From assembly GCA_963921425.1 (NCBI GenBank), contig OY992837.1:2453896-2517895 (forward strand): a DNA stretch of 64,000 bases, in the 5' to 3' direction. The DNA is from Dryas octopetala (taxonomy: Eukaryota > Streptophyta > Magnoliopsida > Rosales > Rosaceae). Each line of letters begins with the position of its first letter. The first letter of the stretch is position 1. The notes beneath the pieces were generated by a model that made no database searches, was not told the DNA's origin, and saw only the letters and a list, made by a program, of their open reading frames with translations. The position numbers were made by a program, and so were the translations under genes. Of the stretch, positions 39,813 to 58,152 are shown one piece after another.

Positions 39813-39999
39813 TTACTAACTCATACGAAATAGCAAAAATATTGCGTGGATATTTACCAAGCATATGTAATCCAAAGCAATCAAAAGAATATTAGATAGT
39901 AGCTACGCCTGCCTTTTCGCAAACAAAGAAAAGTGCCTCTCTATATTAGATAGTAGCTACGCCTGCCTGAGGTTCTTCTAAAGCCATAACCTGCTACTA

Positions 40000-41090
40000 C
40001 ATCACCTTCCTTCCATCCATCTTGAGCTTCTAGTTCTGAGGTCCTGAACAAAAAAATAAATAAAAAGAAAAGGAGACAGCATTGTCATTCTTGCATTTAT
40101 GAAGACAAGTAGACACCATGTTATAGCAGCTTTATCTAAAACACCAGATATACCAAGCAAAGACGGAGACACACAGCCAATGCATCGCAATGAATTACAA
40201 TAAGATAAATTCAATCTAAGAAGAAAGCAAATTTCCAATGATTTGTGTCTTGGAATGAAACCAAACAGATATTTAAATCAAAAAGAAAAAAACAAACAAA
40301 CGAATTTATGAAATATTAAGGTTCATTCTACACAAAACATGAAAATTATATATGAAATTAGAGGGCAACTCAACTGGCATGAAAAAATATGAACTTAAGT
40401 GTAACCAATTGGTGCAATTGATGGACCCAAGATTACAAAACCATTGAATGAACCTATCGAATCAAACTTTATGATTTATGTTGCAACAAAGGTCTCATAA
40501 CTTAAAAAAGGTTATTGAGTGAGATTGGGGCAATCAATTTCTCTGGATCGTACCCAGAAAATTTGCCCAAATAAGAAAACATCAGTATTTTTCATTTTAG
40601 GTTATAAGTTAGGGCTTTTGTTGCGCCAAAATTAACCATATATACGAAGATCGAGAGATGAAAACCAAACCTGGTTGGTTGGAGTTGTGCTCAGAGATTC
40701 GACAAGGGGGGACCTATATGCATACAAGGGTGGATGATTAGCAAAAAACATAAAAAGAGATCGAATACATCGTAGTAGTACCTCTGGCTCTGGGGATGGG
40801 AAGCTTGAAAATGAGCAAGCTCGTTTTGGAGAACCTCTTCAAACTGCTCAATCCTCTTCTCAACTCGCTTCTCCACCATCTCAAGTTTCTCACGCCTAAC
40901 TTTAAAAAGATATGCCGTAAATCCATATGATCCAAGGATGGCAGCGAAACGCGGGTACATGGTAGGGTTTACGAGCGAGCTTACTGTTGGAGTCGGAAGA
41001 AGTAGTGACTAGTAGGAGAAGGCTTTCCAGAAGCTTTCGTCTCTTTGCAACTAAATACAAGGCTTTTTTGCACTAAGCGGTTAATTTCAG
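40000..41090. repeat. segmental repeat block B2 (partner B1 at 25440-26918)
   Basis: Carries small-gene copy 3 and about 130 bases upstream of it that also occur upstream of copy 1. Near-identity to B1 by eye over long runs makes copies 1 and 3 closer to each other than either is to copy 2. Confidence 0.8.
40002..40960 (-). CDS. small membrane-anchored charged-helix protein, copy 3 (most complete)
   Basis: Exons 40782-40960, 40671-40713 and 40002-40043 join with consistent phases to give 87 residues. Residues 1-21 (MYPRFAAILGSYGFTAYLFKV) form one probable membrane segment. Residues 22-51 are a dense Glu/Lys/Arg helix (EKLEMVEKRVEKRIEQFEEV) suited to a coiled coil. A Ser/Thr/Pro-rich tail (SPLVESLSTTPTNQ) and a basic end (DLRTRSSRWMEGR) follow. 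All splice sites are GT-AG. The intact reading frame contrasts with the stop and lost acceptor in the otherwise very similar copy 1. I do not recognise the family; the layout recalls small subunits of organellar membrane complexes, but that is only a topology resemblance. Confidence 0.5.
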
Positions 41091-42230
41091 AAACACCCCT
41101 TAAGATTTTTTATATTTTTACTTACATCTCCTTAAATTTTAAAAATTACAGCAACACTCTTAAGTTTAAGGGTTTTAATCATTTTCACATACCCCTTTCC
41201 ATCTAAAAAATGGCTTCTATATGCACACCTATTTTCTTCTCATTACACACTCCTTTCTTACCTCACACCCTATTTTCTTTTAAATTGTATAAATTTCTTA
41301 ATATACACCCCCAAAATTCATAAAATACTCTTTTTACAACTGAACCTACCACACCCCCACCACCTGCGGCCGGCCATCCAACCTTATTCGCAGTTTCGCA
41401 CAGACACTTATATTAAACACATAATTTCTTAATGAAAAAATTACTTGCATTCAAATAAAACTAAACATCATGAATACATAGGCTGTTTATGGTTAATCGG
41501 TCACATACATATACATAAGTTTTACTTGAACAATACTTCATACTCTGAAGAAAAAAAAAAAAAAAAAACACGATCTTCAACATCCCTACAATGGCCAAAA
41601 ATAAAAAACGATCTTCAACATCCCTACCACCAATACTACCAACATTATTATCTACCATATATACTCTATTATGTAGGTAGGTTAAAATTTGAGCAAAGTT
41701 AAATGGTAGTTGCCATGTTAACTGAATAGTTCATCCATCATGATCAGCGAGATGGACTCCTAAACTAATTAGAAACACTTCTAATTGGAATCCAGGCACC
41801 CCAAAAAGGATTTTGGTACATAGAATTCAGAAGCACAAATGCGCATCCACAAGTGGAGTCGCTGAAGATAATTCCTATCAGTAAACCAGATTTTATAAGG
41901 TAATAGAATTTTCATCTGAGAATTACAATATTGCAATTACACAAGTAATTTTATGAATAAATATTTTCCAAGAACCAAAATTTCCGCACTACATTATTAC
42001 TCTTAAATTCTTAATTAAAAGTTTACGCTAAGGACTGACATATCCATCATCTTTGAAGCAGGCCTGAACCATCATTCCTCTCTGACTAAAAACCACTTTA
42101 TTACAAAAGAGCTCTTATCCAAGAAACGGCAACCCCGCACTTCAAAGTGTGCATCTGTTTCAGCTAATCAGATAAAACTCTCACCTAATTTACATGAGAA
42201 TTAGGCATATTCTTGTTGATACAATTACAA
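41091..42230. other. intergenic; 3' side of the carrier gene
   Basis: AT-rich. A 20-base direct repeat, acgatcttcaacatccctac, occurs at about 41569 and 41609, the first after an A-rich run. The region before 42230 should hold the 3' UTR of the minus-strand carrier gene. No gene is seen. Confidence 0.5.
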
Positions 42231-44492
42231 TCAAGCATTTTTCAGCCTTCCCCTTGTGAGCAATAGATACCGTCTAATTGAAAGTATAAGAACCCAAGTA
42301 GTAGCGGAAATTTTTTCCTTGATCATCAAAAGCAATGCTGAACTCAAAACAGTCTTCAAGATCTGAGCATGCAATCCTTTGAAGAAGCCCAGGACCCCTT
42401 CCCTTTTCCATATAGCATAGAGAACTCCTGGAATCGTTTTGCGGGACTTTGGCAGAACTTCCTTGGTTTTTTCATCTTCTTGGTCAGCAGCTTGGATCAT
42501 GACCTTACACCTGTAGGAAGTAAACATTTGAATTGATTACCAAAGACAAACTTATAAATGACACAGAGTTTGCGAGAGCAATTATACACCTGATGGCAGG
42601 ATAGGTTAGAATGGTGGCAACACTCTTTGAGACCGCTCCCAGAACAAATGCTGTAAAGGCAGAAAGGGCTTCTGGGGATGAGCCCTTGCCCATTTCATTT
42701 TGTTTTCCTTTCAGGAGTCTTAGTTTTAGCTGATCGAACACTGTATACTGAAGTATGTAACAATCTCAGTTTCAGCCTCAATCATTGTCTCATGATATTT
42801 TGAGTTGAAGGCAACGTAATAAGATGCAGTGCAACTTAAATTCTAGAGACCAAAGCAACAGAAACAGTAATTTTAGATTGAAAATGCCAAGACTACCTGA
42901 ATTGCAGGGTTCGCGGTCAGCAACAGGGAGATTCCAAGACCATCAAATGCATCACTCCAGGTGCCCTCTGTAAGGGTCTTCCACAGCCCTTTGGATTTTC
43001 CAAAGGCACTTGTCTGCATCCTTGACGAGGCTGTATCTAGAGGCTACACGATGATAAACCAGCTCGTCATTAAACTTCAATTCAGTGTGCAAAATCATAG
43101 AGGTAACAGAAAGTGACATGAAGCTTCATGGCATCATTATAAATAAAACCCACAGTCTTCCTATTCTCCACTTCCAGTCAAAATGGGAACATGTTTTGCC
43201 CTATGAAAGTTCTATGTCATGTTCTTTTTTTATATTATAGTTTGTAATCCCAGGCTATATCAATTAAACAACTCTCGAGTAAAACTTGGGAGAACTTTAC
43301 ACAAATGGCTCACCTGAGTCGCAATGGCTGTGCAAGCCCCAGCAGCAGCAGCAAGGATCAAGTTTGCTTTTGTTCCTATTGATTTAGCACCACTTTTTTC
43401 CAGATATAGTCTTTTGAAGTAGCTATACCCATAAAAGTAAACAAACTGAGCAATGAAGGATTGCAGGTTTTTTGTTTCCAGACCCTGATACAGCGAAAGA
43501 ACCTGGCGTGTGGATATTGCTTCCCAAAACACATCTGAAAGGTTCCTATAAAAGCCAGAACCAGTGAAACTTGGTCAATTATATACCAAATTACAGCTGA
43601 CTGCTGACTTAAACAGTCTGTATTAACGCAGAAGCTATTGTCTCCTAGCAGTTAGCAAACATATTAATTGAACCCGAAAGAATCATGGGGAACTATGCAG
43701 AAAGCTTTATATATGCACATATCATCATCAAAATTCATGACCAAAACTCTAATATGCACCATCCAAAAATTCCTCAACTGAATTTATGACATATAACCAT
43801 GAAAAACCTATATAGTTGGGTTGCAGCATACTTGCACTAACTATAGAATCTTACATCCCCTTCTCATGGCAGTCGTGGGGAACATTTGTTTAACTATTGC
43901 CATATAACAAAATCATTTATCTTTTTCCAAGTCTTGACAATATGACACTACTTTCTTTTATGAGTAAAAGTCACACAGCATGACATGATCTAAACACTTC
44001 CAAAAGGTAATCTTAGATTAAGGATAGCACCATATATAAGGTGAAACATTTGAAGTTGAATTGCAAGTGCTACAATGCTCAAATATAATTAACCCAATTT
44101 TGTTTACTCCATAAGACTCTGAAATTCAGCAGGGTCCTATGATGATCTGAAGGACTACCTGGTCTTCACCTATCATGTATAATTGCCAACTACCCAAGTA
44201 TAATTCACTCACCAACTCTCACATAAACAAAGAAAATTGCAGAAATTTCCCTGAAAACCAATCACAGCATGATGATCCAAAGATAATTACACAGACCCAG
44301 ATCAAAAAATTGAGGATAGAAGAGGTGGGAGGTGTGTGCCTACCTGTACTTGGCCTGATCATTGGCTCGAACGTCAGCTTGGTACCTGGTCTTGCAGGTG
44401 TCAAGTGGGTACAAGATGGTGGTGCTCAGAAGTGATCCTATGGCTCCAGAAGTTGCCTCTGATATAGATTCGAGATCAAGATCAACACCCAT
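42231..44492 (-). CDS. PNC: peroxisomal adenine nucleotide carrier (PNC1/PNC2-like)
   Basis: Five exons keep frame and give 321 residues, the family's usual length: 44344-44492, 43314-43545, 42897-43043, 42590-42747 and 42231-42510. It belongs to the mitochondrial carrier superfamily with three repeats. Carrier signatures are visible as YPLDTCK (repeat 1), PLDTASSR (repeat 2) and a degenerate YPAIRCK (repeat 3). The sequence starts [20 protein letters not shown] and ends RLKNA, very like Arabidopsis PNC1 (At3g05290) and PNC2 (At5g27520). These exchange cytosolic ATP for AMP across the peroxisomal membrane to feed acyl-CoA synthetases during fatty-acid beta-oxidation, for example in oil-storing seedlings. 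The 5' flank carries the gcggtgtcg module shared with the small-gene copies. Confidence 0.95.
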
Positions 44493-44554
44493 GTTCTTCA
44501 ATTATTTGTTTATTTTTAGAAACCAATACGTAACATATATATATATATATATAG

Positions 44555-44740
44555 AGGAGGTGGAGGGGCTTTTAGGTGGCGTTGAATATGGAAATTGTGC
44601 GAAGAAAAGTGACGGACGCAATGATAGAGAGGGACATATGCGGTGTCGTTTTGTTGGGATTTGAATATTTGATAAACGTGGGACTGTTTCGCCGTCCTTT
44701 GATTAATCTCGTGGCGGTTTGGAAATTGGTGATTCATTTC
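44555..44740. repeat. gene-upstream module with gcggtgtcg core, copy 4
   Basis: Begins about 60 bases upstream of the PNC start codon. Matches the module upstream of small-gene copy 2 (34069-34300), including ggaggtggagggg, ttttaggt and the gcggtgtcg core. Its presence at an evolutionarily conserved gene suggests this could be the source copy. Confidence 0.75.
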
Positions 44741-45194
44741 GTATTCGTGTCCCCCTCCTGCACTTGCTCATTGTATTTCCCACGGCCGTCACTTACACCT
44801 CATCGCTCCCTCATCCTTTTCAACTTTGTATTAACAGTGTGTGACTTAGCTGTTAACCCACAATAATCATAAGCAGTTGAGTTAGGAATCAATATTATTT
44901 GGTGCTAGTTTTTACTTAATTAGAAATAGATCCTTTATTATTGGCCAAAAAAAAAAAAAAGATCTTTTATTTTTTTGTTATTGGAATACCTCATTTTATT
45001 TATATATAGATCAATTGTTTGGTTTAATAAGCCCCTTCTATTTAGAAATTTTTTAAATAATTTTATTCAAAAGATCCCTCATAGGACTTACTCTATATTA
45101 TATTTCAATTATTTGGTTAGGCCCCTTTTTTAGGAATTTTTTAAATAATTTATCTATGGGATCCTTTATGAGACTTATTCTATATTATATTTAA

Positions 45195-45745
45195 ACTATT
45201 CGAGTCATCTCGTATGAGAGGTGTTTTCTCGTATAAGAGTCGTTTTCCCATGTAAGTGACAATATCTCGTATAAGGGCGTTATCCCTTATCATGTGTGTT
45301 TTCTCGTATATGGTGTGTTTTCTTGTATAAGGGGTATTTTTTCATATAAGAACCGATTTTTAGTATAAGAGACATTTTCCTGTTTGCTGGACGTTTTCTC
45401 GTATAAGGGACGTTTTTTCGTATAATAAGAGATTTGATGCATATGAGACGTTTTTTTGTATTCGGAGTGTGTTCACGCATTTGGGGTTTTTTTGTTTTCG
45501 TAGAAATGTAGAAATGACGTTTTACTGTATAAGGGGAGTTTTCCTGTATGCAAGCCGTTTTTTTGTGTGCACGCACATCATGGGCACTTTCTTGCAATTT
45601 CCCACCTAAGGGGCATTTTTTTTGTATCCAAAGTGTTTTCCGGTATAAGGAGTGCTTTCGTATATAAAGGTTAGTTTCTAGTACAAATGGTGTTTCTGTA
45701 TCAAATGCGTGTCCCATAAAAGAGGTGTTTTCCCATATAAGACCT
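45195..45745. repeat. degenerate ~20-bp minisatellite
   Basis: Some two dozen diverged units around a consensus like gttttctcgtataaggg, with variants such as gttttcccatgtaag, gttttcttgtataagg and gttttttcgtataat. A minus-strand open frame of 156 codons covers 45280-45750 and encodes imperfect repeats of the (Y)TRKR/IRKN type. It is a by-product of the repeat, not a supported gene. Confidence 0.8.
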
Positions 45746-46084
45746 TCCACAATGCAGCCTGAATATGATCCTCAAATCTATTTTTTGGGTATAAAATGGG
45801 TATAGTCCAGCAACAATGGGTCGAAATGTGATCCTCATAATTTTTTGAGACTCAAAAGCTATTTTTAATTTTGGGTATAAACTATATCCAAAACCAAATT
45901 AAATAGCTAGCCCATCACCAAATTAAATGGCTAGTCCACGAACAAATAAATGAGTTAAATATTAATATATTCGTATTTGAGTTTCAACACCATTGTGTTG
46001 ATGATCCCCAAAGTTTATATTTTTATACTTTTTAATACTCAAATTAATTTAAATATTAAATGCCTAAGGGTCAATTTCTAGACC

Positions 46085-46195
46085 CATTCCTTGTATAAGA
46101 GGCGTTTTCCGTATCAATCCCATATAAAGGGTGTCTTTCCGTATATGGGTCAATTTATTGTGTAAAGGGCGCCTTATGGTATAAGGAGCGTTATA
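46085..46195. repeat. second patch of the same minisatellite
   Basis: Further units (ttgtataagaggcgttttcc, ggtataaggagcgtta) after a gap of about 340 bases, close to the MIRO leader. Confidence 0.7.
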
Positions 46196-46360
46196 CACAT
46201 GTACCACCTCAACGAAACTTCCAGTCCTTTTGCATAATCTGACGTGACAACAAACCCCACACAACATCCAACTCAGCTTGCCTACTAAGCCACAGCGGTT
46301 TTCTTCTGTGAAGCTTCTTCACACTTTCTCTCACGAGCAGCCACACGTTGTCACGTACAG

Positions 46361-46399
46361 CCACCACCACCACCACCACCACCAGCACCAGCACCAGCA
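46361..46399. repeat. CCA/CAG trinucleotide repeat in the MIRO 5' region
   Basis: A run of CCA units followed by CAGCAC units, about 470 bases before the MIRO start codon. An intron in the leader before 46867 is possible (ttgcag occurs at 46861-46866). Confidence 0.85.
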
Positions 46400-46871
46400 G
46401 ACCGATTAGGGTTTCTGGTGGATTTTCTTTTACAGCTTCTTCAACAAAGAAAGAGTTCTCAAGGTCTCAATCTTAATCCCCAGAATCCAGGTTTATTACC
46501 ATTATGCCATCGCTTCCATCATCACACGATTCACACCCACCTCTCTCTGTGCACTTCCACTCTTTCACAACACTGGGGGTTCTCGAATCTATATTTTTTT
46601 TTTGACTTTCTTGATTGCTTAAAACCTTTGCCCCTCAAAACTATAGTTATTAGTGGTTTTGCCCTTACATCAGTCACAAGCTAAAGCTTCATAAAATCTA
46701 TGTATGAATGAAGGAGTTTGATTCCCGTTTGCTGCTAATTCTCGGAATATTTGTAGTTATTCCACTGCACTTGTTGCAAAGTTTTTCGAGCAAATTGCAT
46801 TTATTTATTTATTTTGGTTCGTAGGAGTTTTATTGAGCAGTTAGGGATTTGGGTTTTGCTTTGCAGTTTCA

Positions 46872-54324
<7,453 letters not shown>

Positions 54325-55487
54325 AGGATACAGGATGAAGTTTTATGCATCGACCGGCTTATTAGCTCAGGCCTGCTTCCTGCCGTGATGGCTTTGCGAA
54401 GCTGTCATCTTCAGATCCCCCATTTTCTTGGGTTGATTTGTAGAGAGATTGCTAGTACCTAATCCAATTATTCCACCCTTAAACTTTTTCACCTGTTGCC
54501 TTCTCTACAGGGTTATATGAAGTGCACTAAATATTACCTTTAATCATGTTCCTTTTCTGTGCCATGGGTAAAGGCTCTTTGAAACGGACAATACAATGGA
54601 ATGAGTTATTAGCTTGTGCAGTGAAAAAAGTTTTGGTATGAGTTGATCCCGTTTGCAAATCAAGCATTTTAGACAAACTTAGCTGATAAATTATTTATTA
54701 TTTCCTTTGCAATTGTTCATGTATGTTCTATTTGGTCGTGATTAAATTGATTAAATCAACCATATGTCAGGGGCACTAGTAGAATTTCCTTTACCCGAGC
54801 ATTTTTGCTTAGGATATGTTCACTGCCCGGTAGCTTGTTTTATTTCAAGAGCTATTTGACCATGGGCTATTAGGACGGATTAAAATTTTTGAAGGACACC
54901 AGTTTCTCTAATTGTCATGCATGTTAAATGCAACTCATCTACTCATCTCGATCCTTTCGTGTATGCAAGAATTTGTACATACCTTCTTTGCTCCGGCTTC
55001 CGGACTTGACCAGACACTGGTCACTAATGTTTGGGCAGTTCGGGGGACTTCTCGAGTGAACCTAACAATTGAACCCGGAATTGGCCCTGGGTTTTACAAA
55101 TTGCAAATGCTCTTCTAAATTCCTTTGACGTTTCTAAATTGCTCTTATGTTGGCATGTTGCTCTCTTAGATCTATTATTTAAAAAGCAATCAATAGTAAA
55201 TTGGTTGATGGTTGATGTTTGGAGGATGTACATCGAATTGTTAATGATGTCAATGAGAAAGATGAAGAGGAGAAGCAAATATGATGGCTAGTCATACTCT
55301 GATTGTCATATACAAATACAAAATCCAAACGGTCTTTTCCATATCATACATGTCTAACATGTATCTTCTTAAGTAGTCATTAGTTCCATGACTAACATGT
55401 ATAGCTTCAATGGCATTGCATTGTGTGATGATTTTATGTTGAGCCAAAAAACCACAACCACCATATTTGGTTTTGCAGCTGTGACCT
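54325..55487. other. intergenic between convergent MIRO and cyclin genes
   Basis: Holds the MIRO 3' UTR and, toward 55487, the 3' UTR of the minus-strand cyclin. A short open frame near 54912-55118 has no recognisable features. No gene is seen. Confidence 0.55.
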
Positions 55488-56242
55488 TCAATTGTTGGGT
55501 GTCCGTTTATTATTAACTTTGCTTTCCCAACCTTCTCCCAAGCGGAGAATGTGGAACTCTCCTCCAATAACTTCCTTGTCAAGCTTCTGACAATACTTTC
55601 CAAAGAACTCTGTGGTTATATGGAGCTTAAAATCCAGACTCAACAAAAAATTCATCTCCAATTTGTTCATCTCCACAGTGCTCACTCCTCCCACTTTGGC
55701 AAAGTAGGCATTGCTATAACATCTGCAGTCACAGAAAAGCAATTCACCAGCACAAACAAAATGAGCACGAAAATTGTGTTGCAGCAAAATTTATGAGCAT
55801 CCCAATTTGAGATGCATTGTATATTTGGTACTTACTCAGAGTCCATAAACTTTGCAGCAATCATAACGCTGGTGATTAAAATCCGGTGAATGTTGAGAGA
55901 AGTGAGACGAATGCCTGTGCATTGAATGAACCTTTCAATGTATATGTATGCAACAACAAAGCAAGAAGTGCTGCATCTTGAGTACTTGAAGATGCGCTCA
56001 ATATACTGTCTAAGAGTCAAGGTGGGTGCTTTTGATCCATGAAACAATGTAACAACATCTTCTATCTTTGATGCCCTTAGTAATTTCTCATTCTTTTGAA
56101 TGGATCTCTCGAGAATTGAAGCAAGAACTGATAGAACTCGCGGAGGAGTTCCAGATGAAATGCTTGTTGCAGATTCTTCCAACCCCAAAGCTGAGAAAGT
56201 CTCTGAGATGACAACAATGCCATCTAGTTCCCTTGTTCCCAT
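55488..56242 (-). CDS. P-type (U-type) cyclin
   Basis: Two exons, 55836-56242 and 55488-55722, give 213 residues, typical of the short plant CYCU/CYCP proteins. The cyclin fold is seen as PPRVLSVLASILERSIQKNE, then TLTLRQYIERIFKYSRCSTS, CFVVAYIYIERFI, and LNIHRILITSVMIAAKFMDS. Exon 2 gives NAYFAKVGGVSTVEMNKLEM followed by NFLLSLDFKLHI. The single intron falls just before the conserved NAYFAKVGG, as usual in this group. P-type cyclins resemble yeast Pho80, bind CDKA, and link phosphate, sugar or hormone signals to cell division. A position near MIRO is also found, from memory, in Arabidopsis (At3g05327 beside MIRO3). The exact U subgroup is not assigned. Confidence 0.9.
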
Positions 56243-56569
56243 GTTTGTTTAATTCAAGTTGCAAAGATACACAATTGTGAAAGTACCAACAAAATATGTG
56301 TTTACAGACCAATCTTGTACATGAACCACTATGCTATTTCACAAAGAAAAAAGGGAATGCAGCATAGCTAACTTTTGCTTTGCTCTAACAGATGTGTATA
56401 TATGTTGTGGCAAAAATTTTGGGCTTCTTTACTTATTCTTTTCTTTTGAGGAACGCCACTTAGAGATAAGGGATTTCATTCCTATAGGCACAACAAGTTT
56501 CTAGATACTCAAACTCTCAAAGCATCAAGTACTGCTGTAATAATAGTATAACCTATGGCATATGTTAAG

Positions 56570-56573
<4 letters not shown>

Positions 56574-56612
<39 letters not shown>
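56574..56612. repeat. (GA)n microsatellite
   Basis: About 19 GA units some 330 bases upstream of the cyclin start codon. Confidence 0.95.
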
Positions 56613-56615
<3 letters not shown>

Positions 56616-58138
56616 CATATAGATGCTGATTAAGAATGCAATAATACAAGGATAAAGTGGCATAAGAATAATACAACCATCATCACTAACCTGAATATTC
56701 TTTATTCATTCTGCAGAGGTGTAAAAACAGAGTCTTCTTTTGTGTATGTTCTACTGAATCTGTGTGGACTTATATGTACATGAGATGATTGGTTTATAGG
56801 TGACATTATAATGTATTGCGTATAACACAATTTGTTATATAATATCTTATATATTGTGTGACGTTAAATAACTAGACGAATAACATATGACATGATGAAT
56901 TCATGATCAAATAAAATTATTTTAGTTATGAGATTATTCTTTTTCTAGAAGTGTAGTAATATTCCTTGACTGAAATGAAAGGTAGAGGAATGCTAGTATC
57001 CCGCCATGTATTTGTTAATTAGTATTTGATTTAATTTTAGTTTAATTTTTTAATAAGCTGGATACCTTCTTGGGCCAAGCATGGAAGATATACCTTCTTG
57101 TGCCAAACATGGAGGACAAACTGTTACAGCCCATGAGGCCCAACCGTGTTGATAAACTACAATCCACCTAATTAATTCGATAGTTTAATTAGGCGCTCTC
57201 TATTAGGTAACATTTATCTTTTAGATTTTCACCCTTCATTCTTCCATTACGGGTAATATTGCGGATCTCCATATACCCCACAAGTGACGTATTGCTTGAT
57301 TTGTATAAAGATTCATTGCACATTTCATTCTAGATCTTAAATTCCCCAAACCTATTTTAAAAAGAAAATTCATCATTTTCAAAAACAAAATAAAATCATC
57401 TAACTTATAAAATGATCCTCATTAGAATATATGAAATCTCATTTTTACCTATTTATAATCGCAGCCATATATTCTTTTTTTTTTTTTTTTTAAGAAATTA
57501 GATCCGGTGGGTAGGGATGAATTTTTCTCGCTAATTTAGGGCATTGCAAAGCCCTGCCCCTAATGAAGTGGGGACAAGTATGACATTATTTGGATTCGTT
57601 GCATCCTTACGACTCCCTTTGTCTATTTAATTATATAATTAAATATACTAATTAGATATATATTTTTTAATTATATATATTTTTTCAACAATTCATATTT
57701 AAAGATGAGGTAGTAAGAATATTAATTATCATTTTGGTCTAGTCTATTGTTTGGTTGCTATTTTTAAGTGTTTGAGAATACAATTTTTTACTTTTTTCTT
57801 AAGTCTTAATTTATCGGTTTTATATTAAATTTTTAATAAAAAAAAAAAAGAAGAAAAAGAAGGGGAGGAGAACGAGGATGGTAAATGAGTAAATCTAACC
57901 CCATATCCCTGCAGAGTGTGCACCAATTAATTAGCATCCCTGCTCGACCCCTAGTGAAAGTATAAAAACAATGACGCGCTCTATATCGCACGTGAATATC
58001 CATGATAAGCATGGGGATAAAATTACAAGTATGCCAAGTGGCCATGCAATGATGCAAACCTTCCTATTAGAGCCCTTTGCATATTAATGCCCTCTCCCTC
58101 TCTCAGTACTCATAGAGAGGGAAATTAAGCTTAACCAA

Positions 58139-58144
58139 ATGTGA
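58139..58144 (+). promoter_or_regulatory. start-stop minimal upstream ORF (ATGTGA) in the GUX leader
   Basis: An ATG directly followed by TGA sits eight bases before the main start codon. Such start-stop elements can stall ribosomes and lower translation of the main frame. Whether it lies in the transcript is inferred from its closeness to the coding start. Confidence 0.5.
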
Positions 58145-58152
58145 AATCACAA

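Larger units (their letters stand above)
44741..46360. other. intergenic between PNC and MIRO, largely minisatellite
   Basis: 44835-44935 is an inverted copy of 34447-34550. Two similar segments near 45020-45090 and 45110-45190 (ttttttaaataattt, tattctatattatattt) form a local direct repeat. The degenerate minisatellite follows (listed separately). 45750-46080 is AT-rich with no feature identified. Confidence 0.5.
56243..58152. other. intergenic between divergent cyclin and GUX genes
   Basis: Contains both promoters. A GA microsatellite is at 56574-56612. Around 57060-57120 a short direct repeat occurs (ataccttcttg with gccaa and catgga). The sequence is otherwise AT-rich, with no gene seen. 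Confidence 0.6.

Noticed and set aside
45280..45750. 156-codon minus-strand open frame
   Set aside because: It lies wholly within a degenerate minisatellite; its peptide is the translated repeat and has no start context or known homology.
54912..55118. 68-codon plus-strand open frame after MIRO
   Set aside because: It lies between convergent genes, shows no known motif, and lacks convincing coding composition.
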